DNA of 64,000 nucleotides from NCBI RefSeq assembly GCF_000255135.1, contig NC_016751.1, forward strand, positions 1,364,001 through 1,428,000, given 5' to 3'. Shown here in pieces: positions 7,942 to 17,126 of the stretch; positions within the stretch are counted from its first letter, which is position 1, and every line of letters starts with the position of its first letter. The notes under the pieces are model-generated. The model was not told the DNA's origin, did no database searches, and saw nothing but the letters and a program-made list of their open reading frames with translations. The DNA is from Marinitoga piezophila KA3. Lineage in GTDB: Bacteria > Thermotogota > Thermotogae > Petrotogales > Petrotogaceae. The position numbers and the translations under genes were made by a program.

Positions 7942-9312
7942 TTACTCACTTCCTTTCAAATAAGCAATCTTTAATTCATTTTTGTTGTTAAAATAATATA
8001 CGCCATTTCCATATATGGAATAACTTTTTATTCCGTCATTTAAATATAGATAATTTATCAAATTTAAATTGTGGTCAAAAATATATAATTCCTTATTTTT
8101 GGTTGAGAAAGATATTATATTTTTTGAAATAAAATAATTGTTTATAAGTTTAAGGGAAAATTCTTTTTCTGTTTTGAATTTATTGTTTTTATATGAAATC
8201 TTTTTTATTGAATCATTTGTTAATATAATCAAACCAGCATTATCATTGTAAATGATTTTTACATTATTAAAGTTTCTGGATATATTTAGTTTTTTAAAAT
8301 TATGATTCATAACAGTAATAGTGTTTTTTGAGAGTAAAAATATATATTTTGAGTTTGTTGACACAGAGATATAGTCGCCTTTTAATTTTTTCAAAATATA
8401 GGGATAATAGGGATTGGTTATATCATAAACACATAATTGATTATCAGTTGTAATATATAATAGCACCTGATTATTATATTCTTCAATATAAAAATCGCTT
8501 ATTTCATTATTTAATAAAATTTCAGAGGTTTTATTTCCAAGATTATGTATAATTTCAATTTTGCTTTTTATATTTATTATAATAAATTGATGAAAAGGGA
8601 TATAATTTTTTATACGATCTTTTGAATTAAAAATTTCTTTTTTTTCTAAAAATTCTCCATAGGTTTTAACTTTAAATATTGAATATTCATTTGAAATATA
8701 GAATTCGTAAGGTTTTGTATAGAAAATATATGGTCCATAATAATATTTTTTTCCAAACTCATCGGTTATTATTATTTTCCATTTGTATTGTAAACCAGGT
8801 TTTAAATATGTAATTTTTAATGAATTATTTTCCACCCTTTTTTCAAGTATTTTTTTGTTTTTTTCATATAATATGAAGTTTTGTATGTAATTCGCATTAA
8901 AATCTACATTCCATTTAAATTCAATATTTTCTGGAAAAACATTGTATAAATTAGCAGGAGAACAATTGGTTATAACCGGTGATTTTAGTTCTAAAAAGAA
9001 TTTTAATGTTTCTGTGGAATAAATTTTGTCTTTAGTATATGCAATAACCTTCCAGAAATAATTTTTATTTGGCGTAAGTTGAATATGAACATAATTTTCT
9101 TTTCCTTTATATATATCTTTTAAGTTATTTTTGTTTTCACCCAGATACACAATATAAAAAAGGACATCTCTTTCTATAAGATTAAAATTTAAAGTTATTG
9201 TTTTGTTATATGGTACTATTTCATAATTGGAAGGTGATGTATTCCATTGGATTTGTGAAAATAAAAAAGTAAAAGTTAACAGGAACATCATTGTTAAAAG
9301 ATATTTTTTCAT
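7942..9312 (-). CDS. Secreted protein with FN3-like domains and a propeller-like C-terminus
   Basis: A 456-residue protein with a clear signal peptide (MKKYLLTMMFLLTFTFLFS) and no lipobox. Residues 20-200 show two beta-sandwich units of fibronectin-III type: each ends with a Y-x-W-K segment (NYFWKVIAYT, QYKWKIIITDE), as in FN3 domains. Residues 200-456 contain short repeated beta units (LLYITTDNQLCVYDITNPYYP; IFLLSKNTITVMN; LYIFDHNLNLINYL) that resemble LVIVD/propeller blades. Base composition is more AT-rich than the enzymes downstream. The function is unknown; an extracellular or outer-envelope scaffold is likely. ATG with GGAGG. It is the first gene of the minus-strand run. Confidence 0.7.
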   Translation of the reverse strand: MKKYLLTMMFLLTFTFLFSQIQWNTSPSNYEIVPYNKTITLNFNLIERDVLFYIVYLGENKNNLKDIYKGKENYVHIQLTPNKNYFWKVIAYTKDKIYSTETLKFFLELKSPVITNCSPANLYNVFPENIEFKWNVDFNANYIQNFILYEKNKKILEKRVENNSLKITYLKPGLQYKWKIIITDEFGKKYYYGPYIFYTKPYEFYISNEYSIFKVKTYGEFLEKKEIFNSKDRIKNYIPFHQFIIINIKSKIEIIHNLGNKTSEILLNNEISDFYIEEYNNQVLLYITTDNQLCVYDITNPYYPYILKKLKGDYISVSTNSKYIFLLSKNTITVMNHNFKKLNISRNFNNVKIIYNDNAGLIILTNDSIKKISYKNNKFKTEKEFSLKLINNYFISKNIISFSTKNKELYIFDHNLNLINYLYLNDGIKSYSIYGNGVYYFNNKNELKIAYLKGSE

Positions 9313-9350
9313 GGGAACCTCCTAAATAATTTTTACCTTTTCTTAATAAT

Positions 9351-9379
9351 ATTATACATGAAAAAAAGCAAAAAACAAA
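9351..9379 (-). promoter_or_regulatory. Candidate promoter for the minus-strand redox operon
   Basis: On the minus strand TATAAT occupies 9356-9351, preceded by TG, with a weak T-rich -35 near 9379-9374 and a 17-base spacer. It lies about 40 bases before the start of the secreted-protein gene at 9312. Confidence 0.5.
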
Positions 9380-9432
9380 GTTATAATGAAATTCCTGATT
9401 TTCATTTTTTTAAAATCTTGAATACTGTAGTA

Positions 9433-9461
9433 TTTATTAAATAGGGAGTTTATGTTATAAT
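9433..9461 (+). promoter_or_regulatory. Extended -10 promoter for the Mpv17-like/regulator operon
   Basis: TGTTATAAT at 9453-9461 is a perfect extended -10 element; the -35 region (TTTATT at 9433) is weak. The first gene starts 48 bases downstream at 9509. Confidence 0.65.
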
Positions 9462-9508
9462 TATTATAGTTGAATTTAATAAATTTTTAAAAAGGAGGAA
9501 TTATACAT

Positions 9509-10015
9509 ATGAATCCATTAGTTGCAGCAATGGTTAAATTTGCTATTCTTGGTACAGCAGGTGAAGTAGTTGCAAAGCTTATTACAAAGAGTAAGATATC
9601 CATAACTAAAATTATTCATTCGGCTATATCCTGGGCTATATTAGGAGTAATAATAAAGTATGCATTTATAGGATTTAACGGTTTTGTGCACGAATTGGTT
9701 AATCATCATTATCTTCCATCTGGAAAAATATACGAAGCATTTTTTAAATCATTTTTTACCAATGCAATGTTTGGTCCATGGTTGGTTATAATTCATAGAT
9801 TTCTTGATAATTTGCCAAAGTTAAAGATTCCAACAGAAGGCTTAAAAGGTGCAATGCTGACATTATTATGGTTCTGGGTACCAGCACATACAATAACCTT
9901 TTCATTGCCGGGAGAATGGCAGATTACTTTAGCAGCAGTATGGAGTTTTGTTCTCGGATTGATTTTAGGAATTTTTGCTAATTTAAAAAAGAAAAAAGAG
10001 GTAAATAATGCCTGA
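9509..10015 (+). CDS. Mpv17/PMP22-like integral membrane protein
   Basis: A 168-residue protein with about four hydrophobic segments (residues 5-20, 38-60, 110-128, 138-160). The order FFTNAMFGPWLVIIHRFLDN followed by WFWVPAHTITFSLPGEW and AAVWSFVLG resembles the Mpv17/PMP22 layout, where an F-x-GP-x-x-H-x-W-Y motif precedes an N-F-x-x-V-P-x-x-x-R motif. I treat this as a likely but unproven assignment. ATG with AAGGAGGA. Its last 8 bases overlap the start of the sigma54-type regulator, so the two are co-translated and may form a sensing pair (inference). Function in bacteria is unknown. Confidence 0.5.
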   Translation: MNPLVAAMVKFAILGTAGEVVAKLITKSKISITKIIHSAISWAILGVIIKYAFIGFNGFVHELVNHHYLPSGKIYEAFFKSFFTNAMFGPWLVIIHRFLDNLPKLKIPTEGLKGAMLTLLWFWVPAHTITFSLPGEWQITLAAVWSFVLGLILGIFANLKKKKEVNNA

Positions 10016-11330
10016 AGTTTTGATAATAGAAGACGATAAAGTATTAAATGAAACAATGTGCGATTTTTTGAAAAATTTTAAATACAATATTTTTTGTGCA
10101 TATACCGGAAGTGAAGGTTTAAATATTGCAAAAGAAAAACTTCCGGATGTAGTTATTCTCGATTTAAGATTACCTGATACAAATGGTATGGAAATAATTG
10201 AAGAATTAAAAAAATATGTTGAAGAAATAATTATTATAACAGCACATGGAGATATATCTGATGCAGTAAAGGCCACAAAATTGGGAGTATATAATTTTCT
10301 TGAAAAACCTGTTGATTTAAAATTATTATTAAGTGAATTAAATAGAGCATTTGAAACTGTAAATTTAAAAAAAGAAATAAAAAAATTAAAAGAACAATTA
10401 CAAAAATCCGGGCTTTTAATTGGAAAATCCAAATTTATAGAAAGATTAAAAGAAAAGATTGGGATGATTGCCGAAAAGAATATACCTGTATTAATTACCG
10501 GTGAAAGCGGAACAGGTAAAGAGGTAATAGCAAGAGCTATTCATGAAGCAAGTAATAGAAAAAATTTTGTGGCAGTTAATTGTGGAGCTATTCCTCAGGA
10601 ATTGTTTGAAAGTGAGCTTTTTGGATATGAAAAGGGTGCCTTTACTGGAGCGGAAAAAGGAAAACCCGGGAAATTCGAAATTGCAGATGGTGGAACACTT
10701 TTTTTGGATGAAATAGGTGAATTACCTAAAAATATGCAGGTAAAGTTGTTAAGGGTTTTAGAGACAAAAGAGGTTGAAAGAATAGGCAGTACAACACCTA
10801 AAAAGGTTGATGTGAGAATAATTGCTGCCACAAATCGAGATTTAAAAACATTGGTAAATGAAGGACAATTTAGAGAAGACTTATATTTTAGATTATCGGT
10901 ATTTAATATTGAAGCAAAACCTCTAAGAGAAAGGATTGAGGATATACCTCTATTGGTTAATTATTTTGTGGATATGGCAAATGAAGAATTTGGAACTAAT
11001 ATTAAAGGTGTAAATCCAGATGTAATAGAAATTTTTCAAAAATATTATTGGCCGGGGAATATTAGAGAGTTAAAAAACGTAATATATTCAATGATTGCTA
11101 TAGCTACAGAGGATATTCTTAATAAAAGTTTATTACCAGAGAAATTGCTGGAGAGTTTTGTGGATGAAAAGATAGAATTGCCTCTTGGTTTAACCATTGA
11201 AGAAGTTGAAAAAAGATATACATTAAAAACATTAAACTGGGTGAATAATAATAAATCCAGAGCAGCAAAGATTCTTGGAATTACCAAGATGACATTATTT
11301 TCAAAATTAAAAAAATGGGATATCCAATAA
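10008..11330 (+). CDS. NtrC-family sigma54-dependent response regulator
   Basis: A 440-residue regulator. Receiver domain 1-120 with acidic pocket Glu8-Asp9-Asp10, phospho-acceptor Asp52, Thr78 and Lys100; AAA+ domain with Walker A GESGTGK at 165-171, the GAFTGA loop at 210-215 (the contact to sigma54) and Walker B LFLDE near 231-235; C-terminal Fis-type HTH (NKSRAAKILGITKMTLFSKL). All functional residues are present, so it should be an active sigma54 activator. ATG at 10008 behind GAGGT. No -24/-12 promoter of sigma54 type was found in the intergenic parts of this window. The following acidic/TPR gene starts 22 bases later and is probably co-transcribed. Confidence 0.95.
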   Translation: MPEVLIIEDDKVLNETMCDFLKNFKYNIFCAYTGSEGLNIAKEKLPDVVILDLRLPDTNGMEIIEELKKYVEEIIIITAHGDISDAVKATKLGVYNFLEKPVDLKLLLSELNRAFETVNLKKEIKKLKEQLQKSGLLIGKSKFIERLKEKIGMIAEKNIPVLITGESGTGKEVIARAIHEASNRKNFVAVNCGAIPQELFESELFGYEKGAFTGAEKGKPGKFEIADGGTLFLDEIGELPKNMQVKLLRVLETKEVERIGSTTPKKVDVRIIAATNRDLKTLVNEGQFREDLYFRLSVFNIEAKPLRERIEDIPLLVNYFVDMANEEFGTNIKGVNPDVIEIFQKYYWPGNIRELKNVIYSMIAIATEDILNKSLLPEKLLESFVDEKIELPLGLTIEEVEKRYTLKTLNWVNNNKSRAAKILGITKMTLFSKLKKWDIQ

Positions 11331-11352
11331 AACAGTATTGGGGGGATACATT

Positions 11353-13320
11353 ATGTTAGAAAATAATGAAGAAAAAAAGGAAGTTCAGGAAAATCAGGAA
11401 ATCCAACAGGGAAACATGGAGGAAATGACAGAATTACTTGATAACACAGATGAAATTAACAAACTGATGGATATTGGAACAGAGCAAAGTTCATCAGAAG
11501 AATTATTGGAAAAACAGATTACAGAGGAAGAAATTAATTTAGATGATTTAAATTTAGATGATCTTGACACTCAAAAACCTGAAGAGGAAGAAGTTAAATT
11601 AGAAGAGGTTATTCCTAACCTTGAACTCGATGAATTGGAAAACGAAACAGAAGAATTAATAGAAGAGAATCCGAATTCTGAAGAAGTAGTTGAAGAAGTA
11701 CAGGAAACTATTTCTGAAGAAAAAACAGATGGAGAAAATCCTGAAGAGATGCCAGAATTAAATCTCGAAGAAGAAAAAGAAGAAATTCCATCACTTGAAC
11801 CTGAAGAAAATATTCCAGAATTAGACCTTGAAGAAAATATAGAAGAAAAAAATGAAGAAAGTTTAACAGAAGAGGTAATGATGGAAGAGGCTACAGAAGA
11901 AAAGAAGGTTGAAGATGTCGAAGAGAAAGAAGAAATTCCAGAATTGGATTTAGATGAAGATACAGTAGTTGAAGAAAATAAATCTGAAGAAATTGTAGAA
12001 ACAGAAAATGAAGAAAGTATAATGGAAAACACCGAAGAAAATGAAACAATTGAAGAAGAAATTCCAGAATTAAATCTTGAAGAGGAAACAGAAGAAAAAG
12101 CGGAAATAACTGAAAATGTAGAATCAGAAGAATCTGTGCCAGAACTTGATCTTGATGAAGAAGATGTAAACACAATAGGTTCAGAAGAAAATGCCGATGT
12201 GATAGTTGAAGAGAGTGAAAAAGAAGAAATAGATAATGCGCTTGATGAAATAACAGAACTTGAGCATATTGAAGAAGAATTAAATGAAAAAGAGGAAATA
12301 AAGGAAAGTGAAGAAAGTGAAGTTGAAATAAAAACGGATGAAAAACTTGAAATGCCAGAATTTTCACCCAAACAAATGAATGTGCAAAAAGATTTTGAGC
12401 AGCTTCAGATGAAAATAAACGAAAAGGCTCAAAAATATGATGAAAAAATAGAGTTTTTAGAAGAACAGAATAAGATATTAAAGAAAGAAATAAATATATT
12501 AAAAATTAAACTGGAAAATGCAGAAAAAGGAATTATTTTGCTATTGAGTAATCTAATATCTTTATCTTTTGGAGATACTAACGATTTATTAAATTCCATA
12601 TTAGAAATTAAAAAGTATATATCTCCAACAGAAGGGAATATAACCACTCTCGCAAATCTTGTAATAAAATTAATGGATAAGGTTGGAGAAGAAAATCATT
12701 ATGCATTATATTATATTATTGGTAATTTATATGCGGAAATACATAGATATAGCGAGGCTGAAAAGAATTATTTAAGAGCACTTGACTATTGTGAAAAAAA
12801 TAAATCTGTAGATATGCAGTTTAATGCATCTGTAATGCATAATAGTCTGGGAAATATGTATGTTGATTCTGGAAAATTTGATATAGCCAGAGAGCATTTT
12901 GAAAAAGCTCTGGAAATTAGAAGAGCTTTAACAGAAAAAGCAAGAGAAAAATATATTCCTTCATTATTTGCAATTTTAAATAATCTTGGAGCCTTTGAGC
13001 TTGAAACGGGAAATCTGGAAAATGCCAAAAAATATTTTGAAGAAGCATATCAGCTAACAGAAGAATTTAAAACCTCAAGAGAAGATAAAGGTATGATATT
13101 ATATAATCTTGGTATGCTCTATAAAAAACTTGGAGAAAAGGAAAAGGCTGTTAATTTCTTTGAAGATGCATTGGTTATAAGAAAGAAATTATTTGAAATG
13201 GATAGATTTAAAAACATGGATAAATTAAAGAATATATATAATGAATTATTGGAATTATATGAAGAAGGTAATCAGGTAAAATATGAAAAAATAAAGAAAG
13301 AGATGGAGGAATTATTTTAA
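11353..13320 (+). CDS. Acidic-repeat protein with coiled coil and C-terminal TPRs
   Basis: A 655-residue cytoplasmic protein of unknown function. Residues about 1-340 are extremely rich in Glu and contain a recurring short motif, (I/V/M)PEL(D/N)L(D/E)E, at least five times, ending in a variant MPEFSP. A coiled coil follows (about 355-400), then four tetratricopeptide repeats from about residue 440 to 620 (for example NSLGNMYVDSGKFDIAREHF and NLGMLYKKLGEKEKAVNFF). The layout suggests a scaffold: TPRs bind a partner and the repeated acidic motifs offer several docking sites. The ATG at 11353 follows GGGGGG by 7 bases. A long Ser-rich frame on the opposite strand is only the mirror of the GAA-rich codons. 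Confidence 0.75.
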   Translation: MLENNEEKKEVQENQEIQQGNMEEMTELLDNTDEINKLMDIGTEQSSSEELLEKQITEEEINLDDLNLDDLDTQKPEEEEVKLEEVIPNLELDELENETEELIEENPNSEEVVEEVQETISEEKTDGENPEEMPELNLEEEKEEIPSLEPEENIPELDLEENIEEKNEESLTEEVMMEEATEEKKVEDVEEKEEIPELDLDEDTVVEENKSEEIVETENEESIMENTEENETIEEEIPELNLEEETEEKAEITENVESEESVPELDLDEEDVNTIGSEENADVIVEESEKEEIDNALDEITELEHIEEELNEKEEIKESEESEVEIKTDEKLEMPEFSPKQMNVQKDFEQLQMKINEKAQKYDEKIEFLEEQNKILKKEINILKIKLENAEKGIILLLSNLISLSFGDTNDLLNSILEIKKYISPTEGNITTLANLVIKLMDKVGEENHYALYYIIGNLYAEIHRYSEAEKNYLRALDYCEKNKSVDMQFNASVMHNSLGNMYVDSGKFDIAREHFEKALEIRRALTEKAREKYIPSLFAILNNLGAFELETGNLENAKKYFEEAYQLTEEFKTSREDKGMILYNLGMLYKKLGEKEKAVNFFEDALVIRKKLFEMDRFKNMDKLKNIYNELLELYEEGNQVKYEKIKKEMEELF

Positions 13321-13345
13321 TTAAGGAAGATAGGGGGAGTATAGT

Positions 13346-14587
13346 GTGACAAAAAAAGAGAAGAGCTGGGTAATGTATGACTGGGCTAATTCTGCATATT
13401 CATTAATAGTAACAACGGCAGTTTTACCGATATTTTTTAAAGAAGTTGCGGCAAAAAATCTTGATGGCTATTTGTCTACTGCATATTGGGGGTATGGAAA
13501 TACAATAGCAACTATTATTATTGCTTTATTAGCTCCAATTCTTGGAACCGTTGCAGATTATAAAAATTTCAAGAAACGTTTTCTTGTATTTTTCTGGAGC
13601 ATAGGTGTAATAGCAACATTTTTACTTTCTACTGTTGGTGAAGGTGATTGGTTACAGTGTTTGATAATATATATATTTTCAGCTATAGGTTTTGCAGGAG
13701 CTAATATCTTCTATGATTCAATGCTTATTGATGTAACAACTGATGATAGAATGGATTGGGTATCTTCCAGTGGTTTTGCATGGGGATATATAGGAAGTAC
13801 AATACCGTTTATAATAAGTATGGCAATAATAATGAAACCTGGATTAATAGGTCTTACAAGTACATTGACAGCAACGAGATTGGCTTTTGTTATTACTGCA
13901 TTATGGTGGGCTATTTTCACAATTCCATTATTAAAAAATGTGCATCAGGAATATTATATCGAAAAATCCTCAACACCGATAAAAGACAGTTTTGAAAGAC
14001 TTGGAAAAACATTTAAAGAAATTAAAAACTATAGAAATATATTCTTATTCTTATTAGCATATTTCTTCTATATAGACGGTGTTGGAACAATTATAAAGAT
14101 GGCGACGGTATATGGTAAGGATGTTGGAATTGATACTACACAATTATTAATGGCATTATTTGCAACACAGGTTGTAGCCTTTCCTTTTGCATTGATATAT
14201 GGTAAATTAGCTCAAAAATGGAATGTAAAAACAATGTTATTTACTGGAATAGCAGTATATACATTTATCACAGTTTATGGATATTTTCTTGATTCAGCTT
14301 TTGACTTCTGGGTACTTGCAATGCTTGTTGCAACATCTCAGGGAGGAATACAGGCTCTTAGTAGGTCATTATATGGCAAATTAATTCCAAAGGAAAAATC
14401 TGCAGAATTCTTTGGATTTTATAATATTTTTGGGAAATTTGCAGCAATTATAGGACCATTCCTTGTAGGATTTTTTTCGCAAATTACCAAAAGTTCAAGG
14501 TTTGGCGTATTAAGTGTGGCTATATTATTTATAATTGGAGCTATATTATTATTAAAGGTTAATGAAAACACCATTGAGGAGGCTTGA
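13346..14587 (+). CDS. MFS transporter, UMF1/Atg22-like family
   Basis: A 413-residue protein with 12 predicted hydrophobic helices. The N-terminus ([26 protein letters not shown]) is the signature of the UMF1 family, related to yeast vacuolar amino-acid effluxer Atg22. The bacterial substrate is not established; export or import of a small metabolite is likely. The start is GTG at 13346 with GGGGGAG 6 bases upstream. The uridine phosphorylase gene follows 4 bases after the stop, so a nucleoside or related substrate is worth considering (inference from context only). Confidence 0.88.
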   Translation: MTKKEKSWVMYDWANSAYSLIVTTAVLPIFFKEVAAKNLDGYLSTAYWGYGNTIATIIIALLAPILGTVADYKNFKKRFLVFFWSIGVIATFLLSTVGEGDWLQCLIIYIFSAIGFAGANIFYDSMLIDVTTDDRMDWVSSSGFAWGYIGSTIPFIISMAIIMKPGLIGLTSTLTATRLAFVITALWWAIFTIPLLKNVHQEYYIEKSSTPIKDSFERLGKTFKEIKNYRNIFLFLLAYFFYIDGVGTIIKMATVYGKDVGIDTTQLLMALFATQVVAFPFALIYGKLAQKWNVKTMLFTGIAVYTFITVYGYFLDSAFDFWVLAMLVATSQGGIQALSRSLYGKLIPKEKSAEFFGFYNIFGKFAAIIGPFLVGFFSQITKSSRFGVLSVAILFIIGAILLLKVNENTIEEA

Positions 14588-14591
14588 TTAA

Positions 14592-15356
14592 ATGGGAGAA
14601 GATCTTAGATATCACATTAGAATTTATGACCCGGAAAAGGTAGGGAAATATGTATTACTTCCTGGAGATAGAGGAAGGGTAAAAAGAATTGCGAAATATC
14701 TTGAAAATGCAGAAGTTGTGGCAGATAACAGAGAATATTTTACAATGACAGGATATTTAAACGGCGAAAAGGTATCTGTAATGTCTACAGGAATGGGTGC
14801 TCCATGTATTTCAATAGGAGTTGAAGAATTAAAAACTCTGGGAGTACATACATTTATTAGAATAGGCACAACAGGTGCTTTACAAAAAAATTTAAAATTA
14901 GGCGACTCTATAATTCCAACTGCAGCAATTCGTGGCGATGGAACTATGGATTATTATTTGCCAAAATCATTTCCAGCAGTGGGGCATTTTGATGTAATTT
15001 CAGCGCTTAAAGAGGCGGCTGGAATTATTGGTAATCCACATCATCTTGGTGTTGTATTATCAACAGACTCGTATTATGGAAGATTTTTTAATACCAAAAA
15101 AGCAGCAGAAGATATGGATTTATTTGTAAGAGCAAATACTCTTGCTATAGAAATGGAAGTTTCAGCATTATATGTTCTTGGAAATATCTATAATTTAAGA
15201 ACAGGTGCTATTATAACAATTAGAGAAGAACTGGGTGAAGATGGAGAGTATAAAAAACAGGCAGGAGAAGAATACGAAAATGGTCTTGAAAAATCAATTC
15301 AAATAGCAATAAAAGCAGTAGAGTTATTAATAGAAAAAGATAAAAATATAAAATAA
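14592..15356 (+). CDS. udp: Uridine phosphorylase-type nucleoside phosphorylase
   Basis: A 254-residue PNP/UDP-family enzyme that cleaves uridine (or another nucleoside) with phosphate to base and ribose 1-phosphate. Seen: the phosphate-binding GDRGRVKRIA segment near residue 25, the STGMGAPCISIGVEEL motif near residue 65, RIGTTGAL and the ribose-binding AIEMEVSALY segment with the conserved Glu-Met-Glu. These fit the uridine phosphorylase subfamily better than purine phosphorylases, but substrate cannot be fixed by eye. ATG with GAGGAGG inside the end of the transporter gene. A strong terminator follows at once. Confidence 0.85.
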   Translation: MGEDLRYHIRIYDPEKVGKYVLLPGDRGRVKRIAKYLENAEVVADNREYFTMTGYLNGEKVSVMSTGMGAPCISIGVEELKTLGVHTFIRIGTTGALQKNLKLGDSIIPTAAIRGDGTMDYYLPKSFPAVGHFDVISALKEAAGIIGNPHHLGVVLSTDSYYGRFFNTKKAAEDMDLFVRANTLAIEMEVSALYVLGNIYNLRTGAIITIREELGEDGEYKKQAGEEYENGLEKSIQIAIKAVELLIEKDKNIK

Positions 15357-15360
15357 AAAA

Positions 15361-15395
15361 ACTCCCTTTCTGGTTTCAGAAAGGGAGTATTTTTA
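15361..15395 (+). terminator. Rho-independent terminator after udp
   Basis: Perfect 12-bp stem ACTCCCTTTCTG / CAGAAAGGGAGT (15361-15372 and 15377-15388), loop GTTT, then ATTTTTA. Confidence 0.92.
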
Positions 15396-15399
15396 TATG

Positions 15400-15408
15400 T
15401 GTTATAAT
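15400..15408 (+). promoter_or_regulatory. Extended -10 element directly before a possible leaderless gene
   Basis: TGTTATAAT occupies 15400-15408, 6 bases before the ATG at 15415. No ribosome site lies between. Transcription would be expected to begin at or next to the start codon. Confidence 0.55.
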
Positions 15409-15414
15409 TACAGT

Positions 15415-16179
15415 ATGAAGAGAAATAAGATTTTAATATTTATAATACTAATACTACAAATTAATATTTTCTCGTATGTCAAAGAAATAGAAATTAAAGA
15501 TTTATCATATTCTTTTTTTGAAGAATATATTTACCCAATAAATATACAGGGATTTAAAATTGAATATATAAAATTACCAGAGTTTAATATAAATGCTAAT
15601 TTAAAACAGTTAAAATATCTCAATTTAAAAATAAAAAATATATCTGATAAATATACAAAACTGAACAACTATATTAATCCATTTCAGAAAATTTCATTTG
15701 ATACCAGAATATCTATAAATGAATACAACGATATAGACATCCAGTTTTTAAATGAAAGTATTTATATAATCTTCCTAAAAATTCCAACAAAATATTATAT
15801 ACCTCAAATAGAAGAAAGTTTATTTTCAGTAAAAATACCTCAAATAAATTTCAATATATCTAAAAAAGGGTTATTTGATGATACATGGGTTCTATATTTT
15901 AGAGGTGATTTAAAGATTAAAAATGCAAAATTATATAGCTATTTTGGATATGGGAATGAAAATATTATAATTGACAATGGTGAAAAAAACAAAACAGAAT
16001 TTATATACATTGAATACATAGAAAAAAGCAGTAAAATAATCTTTAATTATAATAATTTTGGGAAATATTACAAAGCGCTATTAAAAGCCATAAAAACGTA
16101 TAATAAAATTAATTTTTCATTTAATATATCTGAAAAATTAAAACCTTCAATAAGTGTTGCATACACAAAAAATTTTTAA
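15415..16179 (+). CDS. Secreted protein of unknown function
   Basis: A 254-residue protein with a hydrophobic signal sequence (MKRNKILIFIILILQINIFS) and no lipobox. The rest is rich in Asn, Ile, Lys and Tyr with alternating hydrophobic residues that suggest beta strands; I recognise no family. The frame extends upstream to 15397, but that would place the start within the promoter. The ATG at 15415 has no Shine-Dalgarno sequence and lies 6 bases after TATAAT, so the mRNA may be leaderless. It lies 14 bases before the enolase-like gene, which has its own GGGGTGA site. Confidence 0.6.
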   Translation: MKRNKILIFIILILQINIFSYVKEIEIKDLSYSFFEEYIYPINIQGFKIEYIKLPEFNINANLKQLKYLNLKIKNISDKYTKLNNYINPFQKISFDTRISINEYNDIDIQFLNESIYIIFLKIPTKYYIPQIEESLFSVKIPQINFNISKKGLFDDTWVLYFRGDLKIKNAKLYSYFGYGNENIIIDNGEKNKTEFIYIEYIEKSSKIIFNYNNFGKYYKALLKAIKTYNKINFSFNISEKLKPSISVAYTKNF

Positions 16180-16193
16180 AACGGGGTGAAATA

Positions 16194-17126
16194 ATGAATA
16201 GAAAAAGAAGTGTGTATTACTGGCAGGAAAGGAGTATATTAAAATACTTAAACAAAGAATGGATAGAACATGCAGTATTTAAAATAGAATCTGAAGGTGT
16301 AGAAGGAATTGGAGCAGGAACACCTAATCCTGATTTTGGTGAAACATATAAAACAACAATGGCAATAATTGAAAAAATGAGAAAATTAACCGAGGAATGG
16401 GAGGATTTAAATAATTATGCGGATTTTGAAAAGGTAATGAATCAGATAGTTAAATTTGATATGTCCTCGAAAACAGCAGTGGAACTTTCAATTGCTGATT
16501 ATATATTAAATTCAAAATCATTAGATTTATCAAGTGTGCTGTTCTCAAAAAATAAAAATAATACAGAGATATTTAAAATATACTTTCATAAAAATATGAG
16601 TTATGCTGTTTTTGGAGAAATAAAATTTCCAGAAATTTTAAAAATAGAGTTTTTGGAAAAGATGAATTTTGAAGAAATTGAAAAATATAAGAAGTTTGTT
16701 GATAAATATCCAATCTGGTTAGACTTTAAAGGATTATACAATCATTATGAAATTAAACAGATACTTAAAATATTTAAAAATGATAATATAGTAGCTTTAG
16801 AACAACCGTTGCCAGTTGGAAACGAAAGTGCTGTTGTTGATTTATTAGGAAATTACGATATATTCTGGGATGAATCATTTAAGACGCTTCAGGATATATT
16901 TAAATTAAAGGATTATGCAACAGGGTTTGTTTTTGAAATTACAAAATTTGGGGGATTATTAAAAACAGCAGAATACTTAAACGTTATTAGAGATATAGGA
17001 CTTGAAACAGTTATTTCTTCAAGAATAGAGCATCCGTTAAACCTCAAATGGGCAAAAAAAATACAAAAATCCTTTGATTATATAGACCTAAATTATGAGC
17101 ATTATATAGAAAAGACTTCAAAATAA
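16194..17126 (+). CDS. Degenerate enolase-superfamily protein (dipeptide epimerase-like)
   Basis: A 310-residue protein, shorter than the usual 340-370. The C-terminal barrel keeps landmarks of muconate-lactonizing/dipeptide-epimerase enzymes: LDFKG (metal Asp), ALEQPLP (metal Glu), WDESF (metal Asp) and KFGGLLKTAEYL (catalytic Lys region). The second-strand K-x-K catalytic motif appears replaced (KIEFLE), so one of the two general bases may be lost. A lyase-like or non-catalytic role is possible. A peptidoglycan dipeptide (L-Ala-D/L-Glu) epimerase is the nearest functional guess. ATG with GGGGTGA. Confidence 0.65.
   Translation: MNRKRSVYYWQERSILKYLNKEWIEHAVFKIESEGVEGIGAGTPNPDFGETYKTTMAIIEKMRKLTEEWEDLNNYADFEKVMNQIVKFDMSSKTAVELSIADYILNSKSLDLSSVLFSKNKNNTEIFKIYFHKNMSYAVFGEIKFPEILKIEFLEKMNFEEIEKYKKFVDKYPIWLDFKGLYNHYEIKQILKIFKNDNIVALEQPLPVGNESAVVDLLGNYDIFWDESFKTLQDIFKLKDYATGFVFEITKFGGLLKTAEYLNVIRDIGLETVISSRIEHPLNLKWAKKIQKSFDYIDLNYEHYIEKTSK

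Noticed and set aside
9313-9508. Sigma54 promoter upstream of the regulator operon
   Set aside because: No TGG-N10-GC pattern was found; the perfect extended -10 explains the start better.
11571-12371. Long minus-strand Ser-rich open frame (266 codons)
   Set aside because: It mirrors the GAA/GAG-rich codons of the acidic repeat region (TTC/CTC and TCT); no start signal.
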